In this document: in pieces, positions 1 through 11,693 of the stretch | How the letters are laid out: every line of letters starts with the position of its first letter | Position numbering within the stretch: position 1 is the first letter of the stretch | Assembly (NCBI RefSeq): GCF_024448895.1 | Contig: NZ_JAMOIC010000001.1 | Coordinates: 248,001 to 312,000 of the forward strand | From: Stutzerimonas stutzeri | Lineage (GTDB): Bacteria; Pseudomonadota; Gammaproteobacteria; Pseudomonadales; Pseudomonadaceae | Length of the DNA stretch: 64,000 bases | Reading direction: 5' to 3' | Translations under genes and position numbers: made by a program | The notes under the pieces: model-generated | Database searches by the model: none | The model's input: the letters and a program-made list of their open reading frames with translations, nothing else | Told to the model about the DNA's origin: nothing

Positions 1-146
1 TTTATTGCCAGACAACGCCGGATCGATGAGATCCAGCCGCAGCACAGCAAGCTGCACCTCTGCTGCCCGTAGCCAGGGCAGGTCGACAATTTGCAGCGAA
101 GCGGAGGTTAATGGTGGAGAAAACAACGAAGGTGGAAGCAAGGACA

Positions 147-1511
147 TCAACTGCCGGTTCGGAGCCGATCCAGCGATCGGTGTCTGGCGCAACAATTGGA
201 CTCACCAATGACGAAGCGGGCCGGCGCCTCGACCTTGTCCAGCGGCATGTTGCAGCGCTCTCCGCTGGTTAACGTAGCGATACATACCGGCTGCCGATAG
301 TGCTGCACCCAAAGCTCGTACTGCTCTTCCGATACGCCACATTTGGCAGCTGCGTAAGCCAACGGTTTTTGCTGATAGCGGGCCATATCCTGAAGCGGAA
401 TAGTCAGATGGCCGGCCCCTGGGTGGTAAACCATGAACGTCATCCCCAGGGACGACAAACGCTCAAGCATCCGCTCACCGCTCTGGTCCATGAGCGCATC
501 ACGTTGTTTCTGTAGCTGTTCGATCTCTTCCTGCAGCTGGCTGTCGAGCTCGTTCCGGTAAGCGAGCTCGACATCCCGGATGGACACCTGCTCCTTGTAC
601 TCAGCTACGGCCGCCGCCACTTGCCGCTGGAGTTCCTCGTCGAACTGCGCACGCGCGGCATCGGCTTCGATACGACTGTTCTGTTCTAGAGCGCGCAGTT
701 GGCGACTCATCTCTTCGCGGTTCTTCTGAAAGCCCTCGGCCTGGCCTTCCAGTTCCAACTGCAGCTCTGCGATGCGTTGATCCTTGATAGTCAGCTCGGT
801 GCATAACTGAGCGACCTCCTCGCGTAATTTAGCCTGCTGCTGTGCGGCCAACTCACGAAGCCTGCTGATGTCCGTTTCCCGCTGCTGTTCCAGACTGGCG
901 ATACGCAGCCGCTGCTGCTTTATCAACTGAGCTGCCTTGAGGCGCTGGTCTTGCTCGAATTGTTCTGGTCGCGGTGCAGAAGCTGGCTGCTTCGTCGGAT
1001 CAGCTGCGTACCAGGTGTCCTCCGCTACCATCTGGAGGCGCTCGGTTGGCACCGTTTGCGGCGCTTCATCTTCAACCAGCAGCCCCAGCTGGTTGCGTTT
1101 GATCCGGTCACGCAGCATGACGAAATGATTCTTGCCCTGAGCAAGTTCCGGATCCCACAGATGCATCTGGTACCAAGAAACAGGGCATTGGCTACGGCAG
1201 GCCAGCCGGATGGGCCCTGCCCCCAGATCCGGCCCTCGCCCTGTACGCTCAGCCAGATTGCGCAGCGGAATGTTCCAGCCGCTGTCGGCTGAGCCGTCTT
1301 CATTGAAATCGAGATAGAAGAAGACCGCCGCCCGGATATGCAGCCGGGTATTGACCAGCACATAAGCGACGCGCATCTGCTGATCGGCGAATTCGGGCAT
1401 GCTCACTACCCCATCGAGCATGGCCTCGAATTCCGGGTAGAGCATTTCCTTGCAGATGCCACCATCGTTGAAGAACAGTACGGCTTCCACCGTCTGTGGT
1501 TTGATCTGCAT
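147..1511 (-). CDS. Coiled-coil protein with C-terminal Cys/His cluster, function unknown
   Basis: A 454-residue soluble protein without signal peptide or membrane segment. The N-terminal ~150 residues form a globular part. Roughly residues 190-360 are dense in Glu, Gln, Lys, Arg and Leu with heptad-like spacing (for example LRELAAQQQAKLREEVAQL), which predicts a long coiled coil. The C-terminal ~90 residues are globular and hold a Cys pair spaced C-x9-C, followed 19 residues later by C-C-x2-H, suggestive of a metal site. The ATG at 1511 is the only sensible start. I do not recognise a characterised homologue; similar Pseudomonas proteins carry uninformative names. It lies alone at the window edge, so the context gives no function. 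Confidence 0.75.
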   Translation of the reverse strand: MQIKPQTVEAVLFFNDGGICKEMLYPEFEAMLDGVVSMPEFADQQMRVAYVLVNTRLHIRAAVFFYLDFNEDGSADSGWNIPLRNLAERTGRGPDLGAGPIRLACRSQCPVSWYQMHLWDPELAQGKNHFVMLRDRIKRNQLGLLVEDEAPQTVPTERLQMVAEDTWYAADPTKQPASAPRPEQFEQDQRLKAAQLIKQQRLRIASLEQQRETDISRLRELAAQQQAKLREEVAQLCTELTIKDQRIAELQLELEGQAEGFQKNREEMSRQLRALEQNSRIEADAARAQFDEELQRQVAAAVAEYKEQVSIRDVELAYRNELDSQLQEEIEQLQKQRDALMDQSGERMLERLSSLGMTFMVYHPGAGHLTIPLQDMARYQQKPLAYAAAKCGVSEEQYELWVQHYRQPVCIATLTSGERCNMPLDKVEAPARFVIGESNCCARHRSLDRLRTGS

Positions 1512-1706
1512 GCTCGCACCCTCAACGGCTTTGATCGGCCAGTTTTGATTCCGGGATTAGGTCCAACATATCCCGCTATCCCACGGTTGGCGCAAGTTTA
1601 GGGTAAAAATCCACATTGGCGATGTGACTGGGTTGGCAGCGACTCTAGCGCTGCAGTTCCCGCCGGAAAGCAGCCGGGAAACTGTGACAGGGTCGCAACT
1701 GCCCGA

Positions 1707-2138
1707 TCACGTTTTCAGCTTGGCAAGCAAAGGCCCCAGACGCCGCCCCATCTCGTCACCGAGGGCCTGCAGTCCGCTCATGGGACGCACCATCACTTCG
1801 AAATCAGTGATCAGCCCGGCTTCATCGAAGCGGATCATGTCAATGCCCTTGATCTCTTTATCCCCCACCCGGGCGCTGAATTCCAATACGACATCCAGCC
1901 CATCGGCGCTGAACAGTTCGCGATGGTAGGCAAAGTCTTCGAATACCTTCACCACGGTATTGAGGATCAGGTTGACCGCCGCTGCACTTTCGTACGGCTT
2001 GTAGGCCATGGGGGAGCGGAAAACCGCGTGCGGATGCAGCAGTTCGGTCAGGCGGCTAAGGTCCTGGGTTTCGATCATCTGGTGCCAGCGCTGCAGTGAA
2101 GCCGCGACGGCAGGTTTCAACAATGGAGAAGCGCTCAT
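1707..2138 (-). CDS. NTF2-like / SnoaL-like small protein
   Basis: This 143-residue protein has the pattern of the NTF2-like (SnoaL) fold: an N-terminal helix (VAASLQRWHQMIETQDLSRL), then LLHPHAVFRSPM, and C-terminal strands containing VVLEFSARVGDKEIKGIDMI and FDEAGLITDFEVMVRP. The fold hosts small hydrolases, isomerases and binding proteins, so no reaction can be assigned. The start has a strong ribosome site (AAAGGAG, 5 nt before the ATG). It lies just downstream of fadH on the same strand, but a terminator sits between them (2165-2183), so it is probably transcribed partly or wholly on its own. Confidence 0.75.
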   Translation of the reverse strand: MSASPLLKPAVAASLQRWHQMIETQDLSRLTELLHPHAVFRSPMAYKPYESAAAVNLILNTVVKVFEDFAYHRELFSADGLDVVLEFSARVGDKEIKGIDMIRFDEAGLITDFEVMVRPMSGLQALGDEMGRRLGPLLAKLKT

Positions 2139-2157
2139 ATCAGCTCCTTTTACAAGC

Positions 2158-2183
2158 AGAAAAAAGCCCCGCTAAGCGGGGCT
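2158..2183 (-). terminator. Rho-independent terminator of fadH
   Basis: On the minus strand an 8-bp perfect stem (AGCCCCGC / GCGGGGCT, arms 2176-2183 and 2165-2172, loop of 3) is followed by a T-run. It starts 6 nt after the fadH stop codon. Confidence 0.85.
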
Positions 2184-2188
2184 CCCGA

Positions 2189-4351
<2,163 letters not shown>

Positions 4352-4441
4352 TCACAACTGAATGACCGGATCGAGCAAAAACCCTTGGCAATCCACTTCC
4401 TCATGCCTAGTCTCAACCTTCTGCTCTTATATGCCTCCGCC

Positions 4442-5446
4442 ATGCGCCCCCATAGCAAATACATCGGCCTGATCCTCATCGCGCTAGCCGCCCTGATCAT
4501 TTACCTGGACTGGACCGGCGACCGTCATAGCGGGCCTTTGCTGTCCGACTTGCGCACCCTGCCGATCGAAACCCGAGGGCAGCCAAGTCAGCGCGGTAAT
4601 CTGCTTGGAATCGAAGCTCGTCTGATGCCGGCTGATTATCAGAGCCGGGAGCGGCTGACGCTCAAGTTCACCACGTATCTGGATCAGGCCCGCGCCGCAG
4701 GTCTGCTGAATGCACGCACTGTGGTGGTGTTGCCTGAACACGTCGGGACCGGACTTTTTGCGCTCGGCGAAAAGCCGGAAGTTCAGCAGGCACGCACGCT
4801 GCGTGATGCGATGCAGTGGATGGCGCTGAGCAATCCCTGGGATTATCTGCGTGCATTGCGGGGCAACAAGGGAGACGACCGCCGAACCGAAGCAGCGCTT
4901 AAGATCAAGGGCCAGCAAATGGCCGAGGACTATCAATTCATATTCGGCAATCTCGCGCGTGAATACGGCATAACGCTAGTGGCAGGCACTATCGTGCTAC
5001 CCGAGCCGCGGCTTGAACAGGGCCGACTGCTGACCGGCAAGGGACCACTCCGACATATCAGCCTGAGCTTCAAACCTGACGGTGAGCCGGTCGAAGTGCC
5101 GCAATATAAATCGATTCTGAACACCTATGAGCGTCGCTACAGCGGTGAATCCCAAGCGTCAACGCTGGCCAAACCAACGCCGGCCGGCCACATAGCAGTG
5201 ATGATCGGCTGCGATGGCTACCAAAGAAGACCGCCGCCCGATACCGAGGTGATTGCCATCATTGGAGCACCCGAGGATCCAGCTACCACCTGCTTTATCG
5301 ACACGCTGGAATCAGCGTTGCCTCGCGTAGAAGTGCGCTCGCTTGGTCTGCCCTGGAATCTGGCTGGATCGCCACACCGCCCTATGCACCATCACCACAA
5401 CTTGCCGGTTCGAATGCACAACCTCTGGCTGCCGGAGCGACCATGA
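4442..5446 (+). CDS. Membrane-anchored carbon-nitrogen hydrolase (nitrilase superfamily)
   Basis: About 334 residues from the chosen ATG. Residues 8-23 (IGLILIALAALIIYLD) form one membrane segment, and the rest resembles a carbon-nitrogen hydrolase. I can place the superfamily triad: Glu99 in VVVLPEH, Lys223 in VPQYKSIL after the usual pDGe turn, and Cys257 in VMIGCDGY. Members cleave amides or nitriles or transfer acyl groups; the substrate is unknown. The anchor suggests the catalytic domain faces the periplasm. The start is uncertain: an ATG at 4403 is also open, and neither has a strong ribosome site. The stop overlaps the AraC gene by 4 nt (ATGA), so the two are translationally coupled. 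Confidence 0.75.
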   Translation: MRPHSKYIGLILIALAALIIYLDWTGDRHSGPLLSDLRTLPIETRGQPSQRGNLLGIEARLMPADYQSRERLTLKFTTYLDQARAAGLLNARTVVVLPEHVGTGLFALGEKPEVQQARTLRDAMQWMALSNPWDYLRALRGNKGDDRRTEAALKIKGQQMAEDYQFIFGNLAREYGITLVAGTIVLPEPRLEQGRLLTGKGPLRHISLSFKPDGEPVEVPQYKSILNTYERRYSGESQASTLAKPTPAGHIAVMIGCDGYQRRPPPDTEVIAIIGAPEDPATTCFIDTLESALPRVEVRSLGLPWNLAGSPHRPMHHHHNLPVRMHNLWLPERP

Positions 5447-6480
5447 ATCGACAGCGGGTGCGCCTTGGCGACCTTTCGGTAGGATTCGTTCATAGCCTGA
5501 GCAGCGCCCTGCTGGAACGGAACATTGATCCTAAGCCGCTTCTGGAGGCTTATGGCCTGGATCTGGCGCGGCTTTCGGAGCCGCGCGCGAGGCTATCCAT
5601 CCCGCGCTACATGCGCCTCGGTCACGCGGCGATACAGCTGACAGGAGCCCCTACCCTGGGCCTGGAGATGGGGCGATTGCGCAAAGCGGGGCATTTGGGC
5701 CTGGTAGGCGTAACGTCCGCCCAAGCGCCGACAGTGCGCGAAGCGGCACGCACGCTGATCCGTTTCGAGCCGCTGTATGCGACCAATTATCGAGGCGCGT
5801 CGAGCTTTCACGAAGATGCTGAAGGCGCCTGGCTGCGCTTCTACTCGATCAGCCCATACAACGGCTACAACCGCTTTGTCGTGGATACGGTGCTCGCCAG
5901 CTGGATCACCCAGCTAAGTGCTGTCGCCACGCAACCGCTGTTGCCCACCGCAATTCAAATCGAATTCGACCGGCCCGAGTATGGGTCCGGCTACGAGAGT
6001 CTGTTTCAACGTGCCCCGGAGTTCGGTGCCGAGCATAACCAGCTGAGATTGAACAAGACCACGCTGGCACTGCGAAACCCGGAACACTGTCCAGGCACGT
6101 GGCGGCAATTGCTGGAGTTGTGCGAGGCGGAACTGGACCAGCGCACTCGCACGCGGAGCCTCCGCGAGCGAGTCACCCAACTGCTTGGGCCTATGCTCAA
6201 AGGACAGGAGCCAGACCTGACGCAAATCGCCGCAAAATTGCAGAGCCCGCCCTGGACACTGCGACGCAAGCTGGCAGAAGAAGGAACGAGCTACCGCGTG
6301 ATTCTCAATGACACGCGGCGAGATCTGGCGGCCGCATACATTCGCGACACGGAACTTGCCTTCGGGGAAATCGCCTGGCTGCTGGGCTTTTCGTCGGCGG
6401 AAGCCTTCCAGCGCGCATTCAAACGCTGGAACAATTCAACGCCCGGCGAGTTTCGCCGAGCACAGCGCCGGGGCAATTGA
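5443..6480 (+). CDS. AraC family transcriptional regulator
   Basis: A 345-residue regulator. The N-terminal ~190 residues match the 'arabinose-binding' type found in OruR/ArgR-like Pseudomonas regulators (LLEAYGLDLARLSEPRARLS, then GLEMGRLRKAGHLGLVG). The C-terminal ~100 residues carry the AraC double helix-turn-helix, with the family signature FGEIAWLLGFSSAEAFQRAF followed by KRWNNSTPGEFRR. It is translationally coupled to the upstream nitrilase-like gene, so it probably controls that enzyme or a linked target. The inducer is unknown. Confidence 0.9.
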   Translation: MNRQRVRLGDLSVGFVHSLSSALLERNIDPKPLLEAYGLDLARLSEPRARLSIPRYMRLGHAAIQLTGAPTLGLEMGRLRKAGHLGLVGVTSAQAPTVREAARTLIRFEPLYATNYRGASSFHEDAEGAWLRFYSISPYNGYNRFVVDTVLASWITQLSAVATQPLLPTAIQIEFDRPEYGSGYESLFQRAPEFGAEHNQLRLNKTTLALRNPEHCPGTWRQLLELCEAELDQRTRTRSLRERVTQLLGPMLKGQEPDLTQIAAKLQSPPWTLRRKLAEEGTSYRVILNDTRRDLAAAYIRDTELAFGEIAWLLGFSSAEAFQRAFKRWNNSTPGEFRRAQRRGN

Positions 6481-6483
6481 CGC

Positions 6484-6570
6484 CTAGAGTTCGAAGGCGT
6501 CTTCAGCCGGCTCTGGACCGTCTTGCTCGGCGGCGTGCCACTCGAGAATTTCGTCTTGGTAATCATCCAT
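6484..6570 (-). CDS. Candidate 28-residue acidic small protein
   Basis: Reading the minus strand from the ATG at 6570 gives 28 codons and a stop: it begins MDDYQDEILEWHAAEQDG and ends with an acidic tail. A good ribosome site (TGAGGTG, about 9 nt upstream) precedes the ATG. It converges with the AraC gene, leaving 3 nt between the two stops. I have a vague memory of similar short MDDYQ-type proteins in pseudomonads but cannot confirm it. It could be an unrecognised small protein or a chance ORF. Confidence 0.4.
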   Translation of the reverse strand: MDDYQDEILEWHAAEQDGPEPAEDAFEL

Positions 6571-6712
6571 AGGAACGCACCTCACGCTGGGTCTACCAGG
6601 GGTAAACAAAGTCCATGCCAGAGACGCTAACTCGATCACATTAAGAAAACATGACCGCTACGCCCTGGCGATGAAACCTAGATAAACCACCTGCGCTCCA
6701 GCCACAACGCGC

Positions 6713-6928
6713 CTAAACGCCGCAGGTCTGCGTAGTGCGTTCCAGAGCCGCCAATGTTAATGGCGCCGCCAGACCGGCTGCGGTCATGAACTGACGCAGT
6801 AACCAGGCAATCACACCTAGCGCCAGGACGCTGGCTGACCAGATCAACACCAGCCAGGTCATGCGCTTCCATAATGGCTTGGGTTTCGATGCACTGCTTT
6901 CGTGCTTCTCGGGCATAAACGGCTCCAT
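6713..6928 (-). CDS. DUF2474-like small membrane protein of the bd oxidase operon
   Basis: A 71-residue protein with a charged N-terminus (MEPFMPEKHESSASKPKPLW) and one hydrophobic segment (WLVLIWSASVLALGVIAWLL). This resembles DUF2474 proteins, which typically follow cyanide-insensitive oxidase subunit II and are thought to be analogues of the accessory subunit CydX. The start is 12 nt downstream of the cioB stop on the same strand, so it is the third gene of the operon. The inferred role is assembly or stability of the oxidase. The C-terminal ~15 residues (LERTTQTCGV end) exceed the usual short family length and may be non-essential. Confidence 0.6.
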   Translation of the reverse strand: MEPFMPEKHESSASKPKPLWKRMTWLVLIWSASVLALGVIAWLLRQFMTAAGLAAPLTLAALERTTQTCGV

Positions 6929-6940
6929 GACGATTCAGGC

Positions 6941-7948
6941 TCAGTGGTAGCCATCTTCCGCGCTGACCTTGCCGCGGAAGACGTAATAGCTCCACGCGGT
7001 GTACATCAGGATCAATGGAATGATCAGCAGCGCTCCAACCAAGGTGAAGCCCTGGCTCTGAGGCGGCGCAGCGGCTTCCCAGATACTGACCGACGGCGGA
7101 ATTATGTTCGGCCAAAGGCTGATGCCCAAGCCACTGTAGCCAAGGAAGATCAAGGCCAGCGTGAACAGGAACGGCGAATAATGGGCATATCTCGCGATCG
7201 ACCGAAGCAGCCCTAATGTGCACAGGATCACTAGTATCGGTACGGGCATGAACAGGAACAGGTTCGGCATGCTGAACCAGCGTTCGGCGATATCTGGATG
7301 CGTCAGCGGCGTCCATATGCTCACGATGCCCGTCACGGCCAACACGGCCCAGACCAGCGGAATCCCGATGTCATGCATGCGCTTCTGCAGGTCTCCGGCC
7401 GTTTTCATGATCAGCCAGGTACAACCCAACAGCGCGTAGGCCACGATCAAAGCCAGTCCGCAGAAGACGGAAAACGGCGTCAGCCAGTCCAGCGGACCAC
7501 CGGCGTAGGCCCGATCCACAACTGGAAATCCATGTATGAAAGCCCCAAGCGCGACCCCTTGGAAAAAAGTGGCAGCCAACGAGCCCCCAACAAAGGCCTT
7601 ATCCCATATGTGCTGCCGCGCAACGCTTGCCTTGAAGCGGAACTCGAAGGCGACCCCTCTGAAAATCAAACCCATCAACATGAAGATGATCGGCAGATAA
7701 AGCGCTGACAGGATTACCGAATAAGCCAACGGGAAGGCGGCAAACAGCCCTGCCCCTCCCAGCACCAGCCAAGTTTCGTTACCGTCCCAGATTGGCGCAA
7801 CGGTGTTCATGGCCACATCGCGCTCTGACGTATCGGCCAGGAACGGAAAAAGGATCCCGATACCCAGGTCGAATCCGTCCATAACGACGTACATCATGAT
7901 TCCAAAGATGATGATGACGGCCCAGATAAGCGAAAGATCGACACCCAT
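6941..7948 (-). CDS. cioB: Cytochrome bd-type quinol oxidase subunit II (CioB/CydB)
   Basis: CioB is the partner subunit of the bd-type quinol oxidase in the cytoplasmic membrane. The protein has about 335 residues and eight or nine hydrophobic helices. It begins MGVDLSLIWAVIIIFGIMMY and carries the family segments DGFDLGIGILFPF and APIWDGNETWLVLGGAGLFA. The ATG at 7948 is preferred because GAGGA lies 7 nt before it; a TTG two codons earlier is also open but badly spaced. It starts 2 nt after the cioA stop, so the two are coupled. Confidence 0.92.
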   Translation of the reverse strand: MGVDLSLIWAVIIIFGIMMYVVMDGFDLGIGILFPFLADTSERDVAMNTVAPIWDGNETWLVLGGAGLFAAFPLAYSVILSALYLPIIFMLMGLIFRGVAFEFRFKASVARQHIWDKAFVGGSLAATFFQGVALGAFIHGFPVVDRAYAGGPLDWLTPFSVFCGLALIVAYALLGCTWLIMKTAGDLQKRMHDIGIPLVWAVLAVTGIVSIWTPLTHPDIAERWFSMPNLFLFMPVPILVILCTLGLLRSIARYAHYSPFLFTLALIFLGYSGLGISLWPNIIPPSVSIWEAAAPPQSQGFTLVGALLIIPLILMYTAWSYYVFRGKVSAEDGYH

Positions 7949-7950
7949 AT

Positions 7951-9390
7951 TCAATTCCTCTCGCCCAGTTGATCGCCATGGTCGTGGGGGATCGCCTCGT
8001 CAGCGGCCGAGAGCGGACGCATCGGTGTGCGTTTTTCACCAGGCCCGCCGGCACCCTTCTCGTTACCCTCGTTGATGACTGGTCCCTTAGCGATCAGTCT
8101 CAATACATAGACGAATCCAATTCCGAACACCGCGAAGTAGATAAGCACGAACATGGCAAGCGTCAGCCCGAGCTGGCCTGCACCATGATTCGAAACGGCG
8201 TCCGACGTGCGCATCAATCCATAGATAACCCAGGGCTGACGGCCGATTTCTGTGGTGAACCAGCCTGCCAGAATCGCAATGATGCCCGATGGCCCCATGA
8301 GCAGCGCCAGACGCAGGAAGGGCCTTGAGGTGAACAGATTGCCTCCACGCCGAAGCCAGAGGCTCCAGAGACCGGTAAAAATCATCAGGAATCCCAGCGC
8401 AACCATGATCCGGAAGGTCCAGAAGACGATGGTGGAATTGGGCCGATCCTCAGGCGGGAAATCTTTCAGCGCTGGAATGGGTTCGGTCAGGCTGTGCTTA
8501 AGAATGAGACTGCCGAGGTATGGAATCTCAATCTTGTAGCGCGTCTCCTCTCGCTCCATATCGGGCCAGCCGAACAGCAGCAATGGTGTTGGTTCACCCG
8601 AAGAGTTGTCCCAATGCCCCTCCATCGCGGCAATCTTTGCCGGCTGATGCTCCAGTGTGTTCAAACCGTGAAAGTCGCCGACAACAGCCTGAATCGGCGC
8701 TACGATCAGAGCCATCCACATGGCCATCGAAAGCATTTTGCGAACGGCGGGATTGTCTTTGCCACGAAGTAGATGCCATGCAGCGGATGCCCCGACCATG
8801 AACGCCGTCGCGAGGAACGCAGCAATCGCCATGTGGGTTAGGCGGTAGGGGAACGACGGGTTGAACACGATGGCGAACCAATCCACCGGCACCACGATGC
8901 CATCGATGATTTCATGGCCCTGCGGGGTGTGCATCCAACTGTTGGACGCAAGAATCCAGAATGTCGAGATCAGCGTGCCGACCGCCACCATCAAGGTGGA
9001 GAAGAAGTGCAAACCCGGCCCCACCCGATTCCAGCCAAACAGCATGACGCCGAGGAACCCGGCCTCCAGGAAGAATGCGGTGAGCACCTCGTACGCCAGC
9101 AAGGGCCCGGTCACACTACCGGCGAACTCGGAGAATGCGCTCCAGTTGGTGCCGAATTGATAGGCCATGACAATGCCTGAGACCACGCCCATCCCGAAGT
9201 TGACTGCGAATATCTTCAGCCAGAAATGGTAGAGATCGCGGTAAACCTGACGCTTGGTCTTCAGCCACAGTCCTTCCAGCACGGCGAGAAAGCTCGCCAG
9301 ACCAATAGTGATCGCCGGAAAGATGATGTGGAAAGAAATCGTAAAAGCGAACTGGATCCGCGCAAGCTCGAGAGCTTCCAAACCGAACAT
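7951..9390 (-). CDS. cioA: Cytochrome bd-type quinol oxidase subunit I, cyanide-insensitive type (CioA)
   Basis: CioA carries the haems and the quinol site of a terminal oxidase that reduces O2 to water without pumping protons. The 479-residue length and the absence of a long Q-loop insertion fit the CioA class. Visible landmarks are the N-terminal RIQFAFTISFHIIFPAITIG (haem-ligand His), EVLTAFFLEAGFLG, and GWFTTEIGRQPWVIYG, the signature of subunit I. The ATG at 9390 has GAGGGG 6 nt upstream; a TTG two codons earlier is open but poorly placed. In P. aeruginosa the cio genes are repressed by Anr; an Anr-like gene lies in this window at 44264-45001, but I found no clear Anr box upstream. Confidence 0.93.
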   Translation of the reverse strand: MFGLEALELARIQFAFTISFHIIFPAITIGLASFLAVLEGLWLKTKRQVYRDLYHFWLKIFAVNFGMGVVSGIVMAYQFGTNWSAFSEFAGSVTGPLLAYEVLTAFFLEAGFLGVMLFGWNRVGPGLHFFSTLMVAVGTLISTFWILASNSWMHTPQGHEIIDGIVVPVDWFAIVFNPSFPYRLTHMAIAAFLATAFMVGASAAWHLLRGKDNPAVRKMLSMAMWMALIVAPIQAVVGDFHGLNTLEHQPAKIAAMEGHWDNSSGEPTPLLLFGWPDMEREETRYKIEIPYLGSLILKHSLTEPIPALKDFPPEDRPNSTIVFWTFRIMVALGFLMIFTGLWSLWLRRGGNLFTSRPFLRLALLMGPSGIIAILAGWFTTEIGRQPWVIYGLMRTSDAVSNHGAGQLGLTLAMFVLIYFAVFGIGFVYVLRLIAKGPVINEGNEKGAGGPGEKRTPMRPLSAADEAIPHDHGDQLGERN

Positions 9391-9738
<348 letters not shown>

Positions 9739-11376
9739 TCAGCTACGGAAGTAGCCGACCTTCTTGTTCAGCTCTCCTGCGAGTGCTGTCAGGTCTCGGC
9801 TGGAAGAGGCGACCTGATTGGCAGCCGCGGAGCTCGTCACGGCTGAGTCATGGATACGCGTCACGCTTTGATTGACCTCTTCCGCCACGGCGCTCTGCTC
9901 TTCCGAAGCGGTAGCGATTTGAGCATTCATCTCATTGATCGAGCTGACTTCCTGCCTAATCTTTGCCAGCGCGTTTTCAGCCTCAAGCGTCTGCTCGACC
10001 GTCATCTGTGCCATCCGCTTGCTTGATTGCATCACCTCAACCGCTTTGCCTGCGCCAGCCTGCAGCGACGCGATCATTTCGCTGATCTCGCTGGAGGACT
10101 GCTGAGTGCGATTGGCCAGCGAACGAACTTCATCCGCCACAACTGCGAAGCCGCGACCATGCTCCCCGGCTCGAGCTGCCTCAATGGCTGCATTGAGCGC
10201 AAGCAAATTCGTCTGCTGCGCAATGGCCGTAATGACCTGCAGGATCTTCTCGATATTGCCGCTTTCTTCGGACACTCGACTGACGGTCTCCGTGGCCTCT
10301 TCCAGCACCTTGGCGAGATTGTGAATCGAGATGGCAGTCGCCCCTACGACGCGATTACCGGTTTCAACCTGTTCCTCGGCACTCTTGGCCGCGGTAGCTG
10401 CACGGGCGGCGAAATTCGCCACTTCGCTCACCGTGGCTGCCATCTCATTGATAGCGGTCGCAACCTGCTCGGCTTCGGCAGATTGATGCTGGATCTGTTG
10501 ATTGCTGTTGGCTGATGAAGTGAGCAGCTCGCCCGATGCTGTGCCCAGCCCGTCCGCGGCAGTGCGAACCTCGGTAATGATCCCGGTCAAGCGTGCCGCC
10601 ATCTTTGCAGTAGCACCCATGACGCTGTCCGGATAATCGGTGACGATGACTTGCGTCAGGTCACCGTCGGCGAGGTTACCGATAACACGAGCCACCTCAT
10701 CCGGTTCAGCCCCAAGCGTCGAACGCAGCTTCCGGATGATCAGCACCGCAATCAACGCGCCCAAGAGAACCGCTGCGCCAGTCACCGCAATGATGAGCGT
10801 CAAAAATCCGCTCGCAGTGTCTCGCACGACCGTCACATCCTCGCTGATACCGCGCTCCTGGTGGTCGATGAACGCATTGATCAAACGCAGCCACTCTGAA
10901 TAAGCCCCGGCCACATTTTCCAGGAGGAACGCATGCGCCCGCTCCGAGCCCTCAGCGAAGCGAAGCTCGACAACCTGACGGGTGAGGTCGTTGGTCTTCG
11001 CCTCAATGGCTTCAATCTGCATCATCAACTGCTGCTCCGTGGCATCAGCTGAAGGCTGCGAAAGCATCGCTTTCATCGGCTCAGCGGAATCGGCATAGAG
11101 CTTCGCCAGACGCTCGATCTCCAACACCTGCCGGCGGGCTAGCGTGGAGTCGGCAGCACTTACAGCGTCACGCACGGCAATGGCCCGGTCATGCACACTA
11201 CCTCTGAAATTGATTGCGTAACGTTGCTTCAAGCCTGCCTGCGAGCTGATGCTGCTCATCGTGCGATCGATGACGTCGACATTGAACGCACTGACCATCG
11301 CCACTGCCACCATCATCGCCAGGATGACGAAGAAACCCAGGCCTAAGCGCTTTGATACCGACATCTGCTTGTTCAT
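9739..11376 (-). CDS. Methyl-accepting chemotaxis protein
   Basis: A 545-residue transducer. TM1 is at about residues 12-30 ([19 protein letters not shown]). The periplasmic ~160 residues look like a four-helix-bundle sensor ([19 protein letters not shown]). TM2 lies near 190-212 ([20 protein letters not shown]), followed by a HAMP domain. The cytoplasmic signalling domain contains the invariant hairpin tip ([20 protein letters not shown], then [16 protein letters not shown]). It sends ligand state to CheA through CheW. The ligand is unknown. It is monocistronic, and the upstream region holds inverted and direct repeats (see findings). Confidence 0.93.
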   Translation of the reverse strand: MNKQMSVSKRLGLGFFVILAMMVAVAMVSAFNVDVIDRTMSSISSQAGLKQRYAINFRGSVHDRAIAVRDAVSAADSTLARRQVLEIERLAKLYADSAEPMKAMLSQPSADATEQQLMMQIEAIEAKTNDLTRQVVELRFAEGSERAHAFLLENVAGAYSEWLRLINAFIDHQERGISEDVTVVRDTASGFLTLIIAVTGAAVLLGALIAVLIIRKLRSTLGAEPDEVARVIGNLADGDLTQVIVTDYPDSVMGATAKMAARLTGIITEVRTAADGLGTASGELLTSSANSNQQIQHQSAEAEQVATAINEMAATVSEVANFAARAATAAKSAEEQVETGNRVVGATAISIHNLAKVLEEATETVSRVSEESGNIEKILQVITAIAQQTNLLALNAAIEAARAGEHGRGFAVVADEVRSLANRTQQSSSEISEMIASLQAGAGKAVEVMQSSKRMAQMTVEQTLEAENALAKIRQEVSSINEMNAQIATASEEQSAVAEEVNQSVTRIHDSAVTSSAAANQVASSSRDLTALAGELNKKVGYFRS

Positions 11377-11693
11377 TGGATCCTATCCTCCGGTGCCTTG
11401 CTGCGACGCAGCCAGTGCAGTAGCGATTGCAGAGACCCGAGATGACCGACGCCACCGCAACTTGTACAGATAATGTCACGCAGCCATCACTTTGTACAAG
11501 TTTTTATCAGGTTTCGCCAAAATCGCTGCAGCGCACTGAGCCAGAGCTATTGCGACCATAGGTCGGATGGCTCGCTATGCCCGTTACAATAGGGTTGTAT
11601 AAGTTTTAGAAGCTGGCACGGCAAACCGAGCACCACGGTGGCGCTGCATCGAGATGCGGAAAATGAGTGCGGAAATAGAATGCAGCAGAAACG
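11377..11693. other. Region between the chemoreceptor and tRNA-Asp
   Basis: No gene seen. It contains a 9-bp perfect inverted repeat AACTTGTAC / GTACAAGTT (11459-11467 and 11494-11502), and a near-identical motif TTGTAyAAGTTTT occurs twice (11492-11504 and 11595-11607). Both lie upstream of the chemoreceptor and may be regulator sites. Confidence 0.5.
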
